A stretch of DNA of 64,000 nt from the NCBI GenBank assembly GCA_000231825.2, contig JH720313.1:1114834-1178833 (forward strand), read 5' to 3'. Position numbers and translations under genes: made by a program. Of this stretch, positions 12,801 through 26,640 are shown in pieces. The stretch comes from Tetrahymena elliotti 4EA (lineage: Eukaryota > Ciliophora > Oligohymenophorea > Hymenostomatida > Tetrahymenidae). How positions within the stretch are numbered: the stretch's first letter is position 1; each line of letters opens with the position of its first letter. The notes under the pieces are model-generated. The model was not told the DNA's origin. It worked only from the letters and a program-made list of their open reading frames with translations, and did no database searches.

Positions 12801-15800
12801 ATTTAGGTGCAGTTAAATATGTTCCTAATAATTTGAGCTGGTTTGGTGGTATAAGCAGCTTTGTGTATAATGGAGCTATTTCATTTGGCTTGTCTCTTAA
12901 ATACAATCCCATTATGCAAATTCTAACTTATAATATATAAATTAACCCTTAAACATCAATAAATTAATAAGGATTAGTTTCCTCTGCTATTTTTAACTCT
13001 ATTTTATGCCCTTCTCACTGCAAAATATGTTAACCTGATGACCCTTACAGATGTGTCTAATGCAATTTACCTGCAAACTAAGTAAATATATTTTTGTTGA
13101 TAATTCAGAAAATATATTCTAAATAATTAATCTAATTTAATATCAAACTAGTGCGCATTAGAACTGAATACTTGTTAAGGATATGATCTTAATTTAAACA
13201 AATAAAATATTGTTTACTGTAGTGATATTTATGGATTGTGTTAATCAATTTCAAGTGGTTTATGCTAAGTATGTCCTTAAAATCATATCCTACTCAATTC
13301 TGGAAACTGTTAATTAGGTATTAATAAAATAAAAAATTTAAAAAAAAATTAAATTATTAAAATTAAAAAGCCCAAAATATTCCCTTGGGTTACAGTTACA
13401 AAGATTACACATAGATTACTTTTTATAATTAAAATTTCTTGGAATGTGATATAAATTGTACATCTTGTATTCCTTCAATCCAAAATCTTTCATAGTTTAT
13501 GTGTACGGCCTGTAGATAAGGATTTTACTTACTACCAAACACTTCTGCTTGTGTGGCTTGCCCAATGTTTGACTAAAATAACTAGCTTTGTACATAAAAT
13601 TGTAAATATACATGCTTTAACTGTCTTATTCAAGATTAGTTGTGGTAATTTTAGATTTTAAATAATTTTAAAAACTAATATAAATATTTCTATTTTTACT
13701 AGGATTGGGCAAATGATTTGCACTCAATTTTTGGATCAGTCAAATAATTTAAGCTAATCAACTGTCTAGTATTTACAAATAATAGATAAAAGCCTTCAAA
13801 TAAATCCTAATAATCCTTGCAAATAAGGGTGCATAGCTTGCTACCAAGACGGAACTGTAATTTAGTTTTTTTTTACAAATCCAATTAATTTAACTAAAAA
13901 AATAAATCAGTGTACATAGTGTTAGTCAGGATACTCATTATAGACAAATGGTATATGTGTTCAATGTGGAAGCAACTGCTTGTAGTGCTAATAATTAAAT
14001 TCTGGAAATATTATATAAACACTTTGTACTTAATGCATGGCAAATAGCTCTATAGATATTTAAAACTCTTCATAGTGCCTAAAATGCTAGACTAATTGTG
14101 CAACTTGTGATTCCTATTCGGATTCGTTTGGAATAAATTTAATTGAATACTCTTTAAATTAATATAACTAATTCTTTATTATTTCTTTTGACAAGAGTTC
14201 TTTTAATTAAAGATGTTTGAGTTGCTCAGATGCAAATAGTATAGTTTCTTCAGATGGCTAAACTTGTGTTGCTAAAATTTAAAATTGCTAAATGAATGCT
14301 TTTGGTACTTAGGCCTTGCCTATGACTTATTAATAATATTTTAATATTACTTAAGTAAGCTAAGCAAGTACTTCTTAGTACTGCTATTCATGTATTGAAG
14401 GATATACTCTCTCTAAAGATTAAAAATCTTGTGTATAAGGTTGCTCTATTTCAAATTGCTTGAGTTGTGCTTTAGATTAATAAGGCAATGCATATTGTTA
14501 AATTTGCAAAAATGGAATGTTTTATGATAGCAATTTGAAAATGTGTACAGGAAGTTGTTTAAGTAATATATTTAAATGTTAAATTTGCAATCAAAAAACA
14601 GGAAATTAGCAAACAGTGACTGCATACAATTAGTGCTTACAATGTTCTAATGGATTTTCAGATTATGAGAATTCATAAAACTGTTTAGATAAGTGTGCTT
14701 TATGTAATATTTATACTAAGAAATGCCTCATGTGTATGTAAGGATATTATCTAAATGATAGTAATGTTTGTGTGAATAGCTAAAGTGGAATTATGGATTA
14801 CTCAAACACTGTTTAAACTAATCTTTTAACTCTAAATATTCCTAGTGTTTCAGGATGTAAAGATTGTCCTTAATTTTGTTAAAGCTGCTATGAAGGAAAC
14901 AAATACTTCAATTTTACAAGGTATTATTTATATACATTTTACAAAATAAAACTAATCTATTTAATTATTTTGCTATTAGCTATTTAACCCAACTTAGTAC
15001 TGTCCTAACTGATGCACAAAGATTGGATTATCTTAAAACATATTCAGCCTCTGTGATTTGTACTTAGTGTGCTGAAGGTTACATTTTGAATTAATCTCTC
15101 TAGATCTGTGAACCAAAATGTGGAAACTCATGTAAATAGTGCATTTCTCAACAAATTTCTCCTACATCAACATTTGCTAAATGTTTAAGTTGTACAAACT
15201 CAAATGCTTTCACTCTATCTGAAGAATATTTAGGTTTTATAAATATGTAGTTTAATTTAGATTCTTCAAATTAAAATTCAGTAGATGTTAATTTCTTAAT
15301 TACTCCGAGTTCAAACTAGAAAGATTGTTTAATATGTCCTCTTACCTGTTAAACATGCTTATATTCTGGAAATCTAATAAGCTAGTTAAATTAATAAATG
15401 GATTTTAAAATTTATCAAAATAAGTGCATTAGCTGTAGATAAAATGTTCAAGTTCAATCTAATTCTATTTTATCAGAGTATTCAATAAAAAAACCAGTTA
15501 TTATATATAACCAAGCTTTCTAAAGATGTGTAATTGCAGATTCTAAAACTGGTTTTGTTAATCAAGTTACTAAGGATTATTTTGTTATTTGTGGTTCTTA
15601 ATCAGATCTCAATTAATAAGGTAGTGGAACTCCTTAAGATCCATTCATTTTTGAAAATTTGTTAGACTAATCATAAGATTTATTCTTCCCATTTAACACA
15701 AACAGCAGTGACATTCTTATGCATCAAATTCTTCTAAATGAAATAGGTAAAAACTAAATTGATTAATTAATTTTGATAAATCTTGAAGTAGCCTTTTTTC

Positions 15801-18800
15801 AATTTTTTCAAGGCATTTTGTATATTTTAAACAATTTTTCTAAAAAAATTATTATTTTTATAAAAAGGTGTTGTTAATGTTTCTATAAATATTTACTTCA
15901 ATTAGAATGGAATCTGTAAAATGGATAACATAAATTTAATCAGTCATCTTTAGGATAATGTCTAAAGCTTGAAAAATATCAACTTTTAAATAAACTCTTA
16001 CTCTATTTCAAATGGAAATATGATAATAAATAATGGGTATGCAGTATTTGACTTAAGTCAAAGTATTTAGATTCAAGGATTCAATTAGATAAATGTATTT
16101 AATATTTAATTCTTAAATAATGGTTTTAAAGTTCTACCAAACATGGTTACAGAAACTATTCAATAAAATTTTTCACTCTTTTTAGAAAATGTGCAATTTA
16201 TTCAGTCTTCAAATATGGACAACTTAGATTCTTTAGTATATCTAGCTGAGATACCAATCAACCTCAGTTTGATTAATGTATTGTTTAAAAACAAAATGCA
16301 ATATTTAAATGATTTCATACAAATAGGATAAATCTATGATGGATATATCAATTTTTATTTTAATATAAACATTTATAATTTAACTATCAACAACTGCATA
16401 CTTTAAAACTAAGCTTCTGTAATATCTATACCAATAGGTACACAATTCAATATAAAAGTGGAGAATATCAATATTAATTAAAGTAAATTCCTCTCAGGAG
16501 CTGCTTTGATTTTCCAATCTTCTTCTATTTCCTTAGAGTCATAGATTTTTGCATTACCGAGCTTAACTTAAGCTTCTTTTTCTTCAATATAAATATCTAA
16601 TACAGTTTTGTCTGATATTTAGGGCTTTATAGGGTTCTTTTTGATTTAAGAATTAACTATTTAGGGAGTAATTTTTGAAAGTTGTAATCTCAATAATACT
16701 TTAATTTTTTAGTCTAGTAAAATGTCCTTAAGTGATTTAAAGATTTCTAAAAATTTTTTGAATATGACTAAATTTATAAACACAATAGCTATAGGTGTTG
16801 CATAAATTCAAACATTAAGTTCTAGTGATTTAGCCTTTGAAATTAAAAATATTAAATTTGAAAGTAATACTATAGCTTTACCTGATACTACAGACACTAA
16901 TAGTTATGGTATTCTTGTAAATGTTGGTTTATTTACTTCTGTTTATTCCCAAGCAAATGTAGCTATATCTGGGATTTAAGTTACCTAAAACTAATTCCAA
17001 GATCCTTATTTGTAAGAAGGCTCTTACATATTAGTAAGCAATTTATTTCAACTTTTCATATTTTTTTATTAAAATTTACTTATATATGATAATATAAATA
17101 TCATGAAAATTTATGGACCCATTTTCATTTTTATTTTCTAACAGGAAGTGATATTTTATGTCATTAAATTCTTTAAATTTTAAATTTAGATAAATATTAT
17201 TGTTTTTGAAGGAATTTTATTTAATTAATCAAAAAATCAAAGCAAAAGTTAACTTAACTATTTTATAAAATAGATTTAATCTTTTTAAAATGCCACATTA
17301 TTCGATGTTCAGATAATTAATAATGATAATATACCAATTATGTAAATATATAATACTATAAATGTAATGATAAGTAATGTAGGAATATAGAATAGTATCA
17401 TGAGCTAAATGAGCTTTTTCATAATAAAAGTTGTTGATCCTGGAAATTATTTATGGATAGATAATGTTAGTTCTGTCTTTAGCAACTATGTTTAAAGTGC
17501 AATACAATTGATAACAACTTAAGAGCAATATTTTTATGATTCATAAAATTTAATTTAATTTTAATAAGTTGGTGTATTGATAAGTAATTTAAACATAAAC
17601 CTCAGTTAATTAAGTCTATCAAGATAATCTTCATAAATTTCATTAATTTATGTCAATGCCTAATCTTCTTAGCTACATATTTTATTTTCAAATATCACAT
17701 TAAAAGATAATACTTATGTTAATAAAACAAATTAGCAAAGCTTAACCAGCAACTTGGGTTTGATGATTCAATCTTTATATTCATCTTTGACTATAGATAC
17801 AAGTTAATTTATAAACAATCAATATCCTAATTCCCAAATTGGTCTTATTTATTCACAAACCTCTTCACTGACTATTTCCAATTCTAACTTTAATAATAAT
17901 AATTTCAATCCCAGTTTAAATGTTAATGCATATTAGACTTATGGAGGAATAGGTTATTTGATAGTGGTCAATTCTTTCATTTTAAGCAACTCTTAAATTA
18001 TGAACACTTAAGCTTATCAAGGAGGTTGCTTTAATATTATTCCAAATAATTAGGCAACTATTTAATTTTAGAACTCTATAATCTAAGGTTGCTATTCTGA
18101 GTATGGTAGTGGTGGTGTTATGTATGTAAACTCCCTATCTTAACAAAAAATTATTATCTAAGCTTCTAATAGTTAGTTTATTCAAAATTATTCATATCAA
18201 GATTCTGCTATCTTCTACTTTTTGTAAATTTTATTTCATTATAAATTTATAAATTTATTCATTTTTTTATTGTATAGGCCTGTAAATTCTCTATATGTGC
18301 TAATATAATCTTGCACTTTTAGCAGTAATTATGCATAGAATGGTAAAATCATTTACTACTCAATTACTAATATCTAAGGTAGTTAACAAACTTAAATTAC
18401 TTTAAGTCAGTCTCAATTCATAGAAGATTAAAGTATAATGAGCTTATTGAGTTAAAGAGTAACTTCATATTAAAATTTTTAATTTAAATTAATTTTCTTA
18501 TAATAATTATAACAACAGGCCAATTCAAATCCAAATTAATAATTTAATTTATTTTATCTAGTTTATCTCTAGCTTTTTAATTTAACTTCATGTACCTTTT
18601 AGATTTAAAAAAGCTAAATCGTTTTTATAAATAATGCTGTTAATAATGTTATTTAAAATACAACAATATCTATGAACTAAGATTTAGGTGTTAACTCTTT
18701 GTTTAATTACACTAAAATTTAATCAGTATCATTTTTAAATATGAATGTGTAGAAGGTATAGCTCAGTCAATAAATCTATTGGTAAAAATTTATTTATTTA

Positions 18801-21800
18801 CTTTGTTTAAGAGTGATTGCTTAAATTTTTTTCTATAAAATAAATTTATAGCTCAATTTGCCTATTCCAAATTTCTAATATTCAAATCTAATCAAGCCAG
18901 TTTAGTAATATGGAATGTAGAAACTGTGGAAGTGGAAATATATATATTTTTTCTGACAATTTATCTGTTGGGAATTCTATTTTTTAAAACAACACATCTC
19001 AGAATGGTGGTTCTTTGTTTTTACAATCTATTGGAATGTAGTCAACACCAGTTATCTAAAATTGCTAATTTTTATCAAACAAAGTAATTTTTTTTCAAAG
19101 AAATATTAATAATATCTATGAAAATTATAAAAGGCAATAAAGAATGGTGGATCAATGTATGCCACTAATGTATAAAATCTAATGATCAACAACACTTTTA
19201 TTTCTACAAATCAAGCCTTTTTAGGTGGAGGTATTTATGCAGATAGTTATGCATTTACCTTATAAAATTCTTAATTATACAACAATATGGCTGAAGTGGG
19301 TGGTGGCATTTATTCTAATAATATTCTACCAAACTTTTTAGGAATACAAAATTCAAACATAATTTCAAACAATAAAGCCAATTAATATGGAAGAGATTAT
19401 TATGCTTATCCCTATAAATTAAAACTCATAAATCCCAGTATAATTATGATTTTAGTAATATTTTTATAAATAATGTTTTTTTATTAAAAAAATAGGTACT
19501 TTATAAATTAGTAATAAAGATTCAATAACTGTATCAAGTGGAAATAAAGCTCAAGATTTTTATTTAGCTTTTCTTGATTAAGATGATGTAGTTATCAAAC
19601 AAATATATACAGTCAGCTCAGCTATTATTAATCCTTACTTAGTTTCAATCAATTTAAGTAAAAATAAATAACTTTAAATTGAAAATAATTTTTTTTAAAA
19701 ATTGTTTGATTTTGTTTTGAAATGAATTCATAATATATATTAATTATGTATGATATTAAAAGCTGATTCAACAAAAGAAATACTCAAGATAGATAAATTG
19801 ACTACATAAATGCAAAATTAAAAAGGTGGTTTGATAGATTTCTCCTAATCAATACTCACAGTGAGCTAATTAAACAGTAATATAACAATAAATGTTATCT
19901 CAAGTTTAATGTAACAAATAAAAAATTTAACTAATTCCTCTTACGATTTAAATGCCGAGTTTCGTCCTTGTATTTTAGGAGAAGAGTAAAAATCAGATAC
20001 TGATGGATTTTAGATTTGCTCATCTTGCTTATCTGGTAGTTTTTCTTTAGTTGCTGGTTAGTCATGTAGAGAATGCCCAAATTTTATTGATGGATCTACA
20101 GCCATTTGTGAAGGTAAGTTTTTCAATTTTTAACTTTTAAATTTCTTGAATTTTTAAAAATATTCTTATATATTTAAAAGGTGGTTCCTAAGTAAGACTT
20201 CCTCCAGCCTATTGGAGATCAGATAAAAATAGCTACGACATTTTTTATTGTGAAAGTAAACCAGAAAATTGTGTAGGAAACAGATAAGTAGATCCTACTC
20301 ATTCTTTACCAGATTTCTATTGCAAAGAAGGATATGTAGGAGCATTATGTGAAGAATGTGATACAAGTGGCTCAGTGGTAATATATTGTATTTAATTATT
20401 AACATTTATCTATGAATACATTCCTAAAAATAAAGTGGGGAGAACGTTATGGATAGAAATCTAAATACATTTGTGTCAAATGTTCAGATACTAAATAAAG
20501 CATTTCATCTTCTGTTTTATTATCACTTCTGCTTATCTGTATTATAGGATTCACTGTTTCAAAGTAAATATTTGCTAAATTGATTTCTAATAGTAAGCAA
20601 TTTTAATAAAAATAGGACTGTTAAATTGATAACTACAACAATCTACTTTGATATGTTTGTGTAATGTAATGCTATAGTTAATAGTAAGGGAATGTAAACA
20701 AAATTCTTATATTTTTTAAATTCTAATTATTTTTTTAAAAGTAATAAGTTAGATTTTGCAGCTGTATATGTGAAGTTATTCATCCATTACTTTTCATTAA
20801 TTGTATTCTTGCTATATTTTAATTTGGATGTATAAAGCGATTTGCAAACTGCTTCTAACTATATTGCCAATCCTTTATAGGGTATAATATTCAGTTTAGA
20901 TTGCTAGCTTTCAAAGTAAAACTAAAATATGCCTCTGGTGTATTATAAATTTGGTTGGATGCTTATAATTCCTGCTATCTTACTGATTATTTTCATTGCA
21001 TTTTGTTACATTTTGAAAATTATAAGAGTACATAGAATACCGATGAAATTCTTATTAACAATAGTAAATTATATTCTATTCACAAAGACAAAATGTTGAA
21101 AAATATTTCTATTATTATTCTATAGGGATTTACATTTACTTTTATTTTCTTCCATTCTCCTGTCATCAGTTCAGCAAGCGGATTAGTAAGAATTTACTTT
21201 ATAATATTTTCATAATGATATTAATTTTTGTTACAATTTACATATATTTTTTTGAAAAAAAGACTTTCTGTAGAAGATTTGGAGATAATAAATTTATTTT
21301 AAGCGATTTGTCTATGGAATGCTACACAAATGAGCATATTTACTATATAAGTAATCTCATAGGTCCAACTCTTGTGATAGCATCTTTGATTATTCCATTA
21401 GCAATGTTGGGTTTAATGAGCAAAAACAAAGTAAAATATTAAAAACGATTGAAAAAAATTAATGTTATTTATTATTCAAAAGAAAAAATTAAAAAAGATA
21501 TCTGTAAGGTTTGATTTCAATTTGCTTTGTTTGGGTTACAGTGAAAAGTTCTACTATTGGGAACTTATTAAGATAGAAACTAGGGTCATAATGATTCTAA
21601 TGATGAACATTTTCTACTCCAATGTAGCTATAAAAGGAATATTGGTTTTGCTCATAAATATTATATATAGCTACATAGCAAGTAAACTCAATCCCTACAT
21701 AAGGGGCTAATTGAATTAAGTAAATTTTTGTCACCTAAAATAAATTAATTAAATAAAATCTAACAGTAACAAAAAAAAATGAAAGCTACTTCTAAAAATT

Positions 21801-23166
21801 AATAAATTTTTCTACTTTTATTTTCAAATGTTTATTTCTTCTACTTGTCTCAATTACAAACAATTAAGCAAAACAAATGAATAAATCATTTAAAAATGGA
21901 AATTTACTATTTTTTCTACTTTTAATGCTACTGAAGAAAATTCTTTTTTGTTTCTTCTATTTCATTTGTAGCTAATCTATTAGATAATTTATTACATATT
22001 AGCAGGTAGAAAATGATCATACAAGAATTAAATTCTGTTCAATTTGAACATTTTTATTATAAATTCTTTCAAAAAAAGTATTTGTCTTCTTTTATTTTGA
22101 TAATTCACTTATAGCTTACCCCTTTATTGATTTAATTTTTAATGTTAGCATCATTATTTTTTTATTTTCTTATAGAGAAAAAAACTATTGCTTGAATTTA
22201 TTTAGTTTTCAAAGTAAATTTAAAACTACCTTGAAATCTTCATTTGGTGATTGATTATTTGTTACTGCTTACCAAATTTAAAGTATTTTTAAAAATGGAT
22301 ATTATTATAATTAATAGGCTGAAATCAAGGTTAATAACGTCATAGGTTTTAGTTTTATTATTGGAGTGCTTCTTAATAATGTAGAATATAGAGCAATAAG
22401 GATTGTATCCTACATTGTTTTGTCAATAGTCAATTCTTACATTGTTTTGTATTTGTTGTGCAATATCTTTATTTCTCTTAAAATAAGTATAAAGAAATTG
22501 TTGTTTTACTTGAAATAGAAAATCCCATATCTAAAACCTGTCATAAAAGTATCATAAAATAATAAAAATATTCCCATCTTTATTACAATCATTTTACATT
22601 TTTAAATAAAAATAGGTAAGTTATGCTAACCCTGACAAGATAAATAGACTTTGGAGAAGACTTTAAAGATACATAATTAGATTCTAGTTTAGGAAAATAG
22701 AAGATAAACAGTGTTCATTTTTGTAAGGAGACAAGCTTGATCCTAAAGATATAAGCTTATTCACTATGGATACGAGTAAAAATTTTAAAATAACATTCAT
22801 AACTTTTTTTAATGATATCCAATTTTTTTATAGATTAACCTACTAGATTCACTTTAGGTTCTACTCTCAAAAAGAAAGCCTTATTAATATAATCTCAAAT
22901 TTATGCTAATGTAGGAAATAAAGACTTAGCTCTAATTTGTAAGCTAAAATCAGACGCTATTACTGGAATAAAGTAAGAATATGCAGCAGGATTCTTTGTT
23001 CCCACAACAAGTAAAATTTGATAGTTTTATAAACAAATTATTTTATACTTTTTTTAAATAATTTTTAGTTAGATAACCCAAATTGTACTCTAACATGCCA
23101 AAGTCTCCTTTAATCTAACAAAAAATAAATGAAAGTATAAGAAACTCACAAAAATAGATTTGTTGA
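9866..23166 (+). CDS. Giant multi-domain receptor-like membrane protein (signal peptide, LamG-like, furin-type Cys repeats, beta-helix, multi-pass TM)
   Basis: One plus-strand gene with some two dozen short introns, about 3,500 aa. The ATG at 9866 is followed by a signal peptide (FSNIVAVICFAFYLETLNC). About 10,680-11,350 reads as a laminin-G/concanavalin-like unit (VADLSGYRNNGL, SSFTISIQLRV). About 11,380-15,350 carries dense CxxC repeats of furin/growth-factor-receptor type. About 15,700-19,650 is Asn/Ser/Ile-rich with phrases such as EVGGGIYSNN, as in pectin-lyase-like beta-helices. At about 20,020-20,490 lies a Cys module (ICSSCLSGSF, RECPNF, RLPPAYWRSD, GALCEECD). From about 20,500 to 22,540 there are several hydrophobic segments including the LNPYIRG loop, then a short hydrophilic tail to TGA at 23,164-23,166. 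This architecture matches large 'transmembrane protein, putative' families of ciliates; sensing or adhesion is inference. Some exon junctions, especially 21,710-22,320, are unsettled, so a split into two genes is not excluded. Confidence 0.75.
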
Positions 23167-24221
23167 TAAAAATAATTATTTAAATAGTTTTTTTTTTATT
23201 TTAATATACTTGTGTAAATATTTCTATTTTAGAAAATTTTTTCTTTTTGTATTTGATATCCAAATAAAACATTTAATTTAAAAGAGAAAAAGCTCAAATT
23301 TTGAAGAATTTTCATTAATTATTCAAATAAAAGAAAAATAAAATAAATTTTCCAAAATAAAACTATTTTTTATTTATAATTTCAAATAAAACAGTTATTT
23401 AACCTTCTAAGTAAAAATCAATCTATTAGTTTTCAAATTAATAATAGACATATAAAAAATTTTCTGTTTAGTATTATAAAGTAGATAGCAGAAAAATTTT
23501 GGTTGAAATTCATCTATATTAAAAATAAGTGTAGATTGACAATTTTAATACTAAAAGTATAAATTTATTTATTTTCTAACTTCTTAGGTATATCATATAT
23601 AGTACGTATTAAAATAGCTTAATTTTCACCTTATTAAGTGTTTTCCTAATGACTATCCATCCTGTAATTATTTTCATGATTTTATGATCATTAATTTGAG
23701 TTTAAATACTTTTATAAAATACAATTTTTTTAGAACTAAATTTATTATTTCAGTACATTAATTCATTTAATTTTTCTATTTTTGTATTTTTAGTTCAAAA
23801 TAAAAATGAAATAATTTAAGTGTTAATGAAAATAATTTAATTTTATTTTAATAATAAAGTGATAATAGAAAATAATTAAGTAAATTATATATGAATAAAT
23901 AATTAAATTAGTTTAAATATTAATGTAAATTATTAAAGAAAGATTACAGAATGAAAGAATTAATAAAAATGTAAGAAAAAAAAGAAATAAAATAATAGAA
24001 ATTTAATAATTAAAGAATAAGAAGGAATGAATGAGAAGAGTTTTTTTAAAAAAAAAGAAATGTGTTTTTCAACACATTAAGAAAAAAAAATTTTATATGT
24101 AAATATAAAGATACAAATAAAATATTAAGATTATTATTATTATTATTAATTATATTAATTATATAATAGACATATATTAAATAATTAATAAATTAAAATT
24201 AAATAATTAAAATAAATGAGC
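23167..24221. other. AT-rich spacer with ATT trinucleotide run
   Basis: Very AT-rich sequence after the giant gene. It includes a short ATT/TTA run at about 24,130-24,150 and a long A/T-only stretch up to 24,215. No coding pattern is seen on either strand. Confidence 0.6.
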
Positions 24222-25379
24222 TAAGCCATAAGATAGGCCTGCCTTTACTTGTGGGAGGGAAAAAGAGGGAAAAGAGGAGCGTATTTTCATACAGGACACC
24301 TAAACATAAACGCTTGCCTTCCTTCTAAAAAAAGACAGCAATCTACGAACATACATTACAATAACAACGAGTATAGCACAGCATACAAGTAGGTTTGTAA
24401 GTAGGTATGTTTTGTTTGCATAAATGGTAACTAAAAGAAATCAATCTAAAAGAAGCAGCAAATCTCTTCAAAAAGTATTTATGAATATTTCACAAAAAGT
24501 CCATTTAAATCAAAAAAAGAAAATTGAAAAGGGTCATTTAAACTTTACTAGCAAATAAGATTTTGTTTTATTTTTGCATGGGGTCATGTTATGTGTTGAG
24601 ATACATATTCAAATGAATGAAAATTTGTGTTTGAATTTGGACAAATTAGTCATTTAAAATCGTCTTCAAAAGTTTTTTTCAAATAATCTTTACGAGGTAT
24701 CAAAGGTCTTTCAATAATATGGGGCATTAAAGTAAATTAATAAATTGGAAACTTTTTAGGTAAAACTTCTTCTTTAAATATTTGATTGTGTGTGTTGGGT
24801 TGTAATAATTTTGCTTGAGCTTAAAAGTAAATTAGGTAATCTCTTTAAATTTTAAATAATTTAAACTGTTGGGTTTGTTATGATGAGCTGTTTTATATCA
24901 GAGATCTGCTCATTTAAGGAATAGGGGGCTCTAGCCAAGAAAATTTAGCAAATTAATATTAATCAAAATCAATTAAATGATACTAAATTATTAGATTAAT
25001 TATTATATTAATAATTAACATTTCTTATTTATTTGTTCTTAATTAGCATTTAAGTTCTTATTCTAGTCTAACTGATCGATTGTTATCTCCTTCCGTCATT
25101 GTCTTGCCTTCATATGTGTGTCGTTCATTGTTTGAATCAAATCTTTCTGGAAAATCTCATCTTGTCTTTTCTTAACTCTGAGTCAATAAATATTATAAGG
25201 ATCACAATGGGGCAGCAATGAGTCTGAATCTGAATCTGACTGACTTCTTGGTCCTCTTGATCTAACTGAGTCTCCTTTTTGTTCTCCAACTTCTTCCTAG
25301 AACAGACAAGCTCTTCTAAGTCAAACTTGAATCCACAAAAGAAAAAACACAATAGATTGAGTCCATCTTTCTGTCGCCG

Positions 25380-25400
25380 TCTTCTTCTTCTTCTTCTTAG
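25380..25400 (+). repeat. CTT trinucleotide microsatellite
   Basis: Six consecutive CTT-type units follow GTCGCCGT. On the minus strand the same bases would read GAA repeats. Confidence 0.8.
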
Positions 25401-26599
25401 TCATCAACTTACAGCATGCTACTTTTAAAAAAAATCAAGTTTCTTTGATCTTCCTTATTGATGCCTTCTACTTCATCATCTTTTTGTTTCTTTGCACTGC
25501 CACCTGTGAACTAATCTGCCTAGCCTCTTTGCACCCATGTGATCCATTTATAAATTATTAATGTTTTAGTAGAATAAACACAATACTTCACTTATTATTA
25601 CTACTTCATTACGATATATAATCGAATAATAGATTTTCTATCACACTAAGAGATACTATTAAGAATCCACATGAAACACATGAAAACAGTATGCAATACG
25701 ACTACACATTGTTGAAAAGTTCGTTTATGTTTACGTGTTCGTTCTGTTTATGTATAAGATTTTTTTTGGTAAAACATATCAACAAATTTAGACGGAAAGT
25801 CAAAGATGGTGATGAAACTAAAATGAAAGTATATAAGTTTGAATTAAGAATGTTATGTGCAATGTGGATGAGAGAGAGAAGTGGAACACAATCTCCTTGT
25901 TGCAAAGTGCTTACGGGGGATTTAAAGAAAGGCCGATAAATGAATGAATCAAGTAATAAATGGTTACTATTAAGATGCGTTTGTCAACATCAAATTTTAA
26001 TTAGAAAAGGGAAAAAGAAGTGGGAAAAAGAGATGTAAAAAAAGAGAGTGAATTATATATAATGGCATTGGTTCAATAAGCTTTTATATAGATATAGCTA
26101 CACCAATAATCCATTACTTGATCATTTTTATGGGGGTTATTTTATAATAATAATACAGTGGCTCTACATATAAAAAAAAGAAAAGAATGGAGAACCACTT
26201 AAACTCTTTCTATCCACATGGAGAGAGGAGGAGCAGAAGGCTTGGAATGAAGTTCCGGGGGCCATTGAGGAAAAAGAATTGAGAAAAAGAAGAAAATATA
26301 CGCTTCCTTTTCTCAGGTGGTGGGTGGGGTTTGTTTTTTATATAAATATATATAATATTATAATATTATTTTTATTATATACTCTTTAAATTTATATTGA
26401 AATTAAGGAAAAATCTTAACTGTGATTGTTTTGTGTATGTTTGAAGAATCGATGCATTTTGATTGAAGAGTCACTAATTCAACTTTAGTTGAATACAGGG
26501 CTTATGAGCTTGCGTGGGCAAGACATGATGATGTGCGTTGGTGGTGAGCTATTTTAATTATTAATTATTATTAGGATTAATTTGAAAAATCGATTTCTT

Positions 26600-26640
26600 T
26601 ATATATTATATATTATATATTATATAATTAATATATTTTA
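26600..26640. repeat. ATATT/TATAT-type AT repeat
   Basis: An iterated ATATT(AT) pattern in an otherwise less AT-rich stretch. This is a low-complexity repeat with no sign of mobility. Confidence 0.7.

Noticed and set aside
26129..26145. GGGGGTT as a telomere-like repeat
   Set aside because: A single copy only; telomeres need tandem GGGGTT units.
25691..26424. Plus-strand TGA-free frame of about 245 codons as a gene
   Set aside because: Residue content (many Trp, Gly from GGG, Cys) and codons differ from real genes here, no domain is visible and a frame of this length is expected about once by chance in the region.
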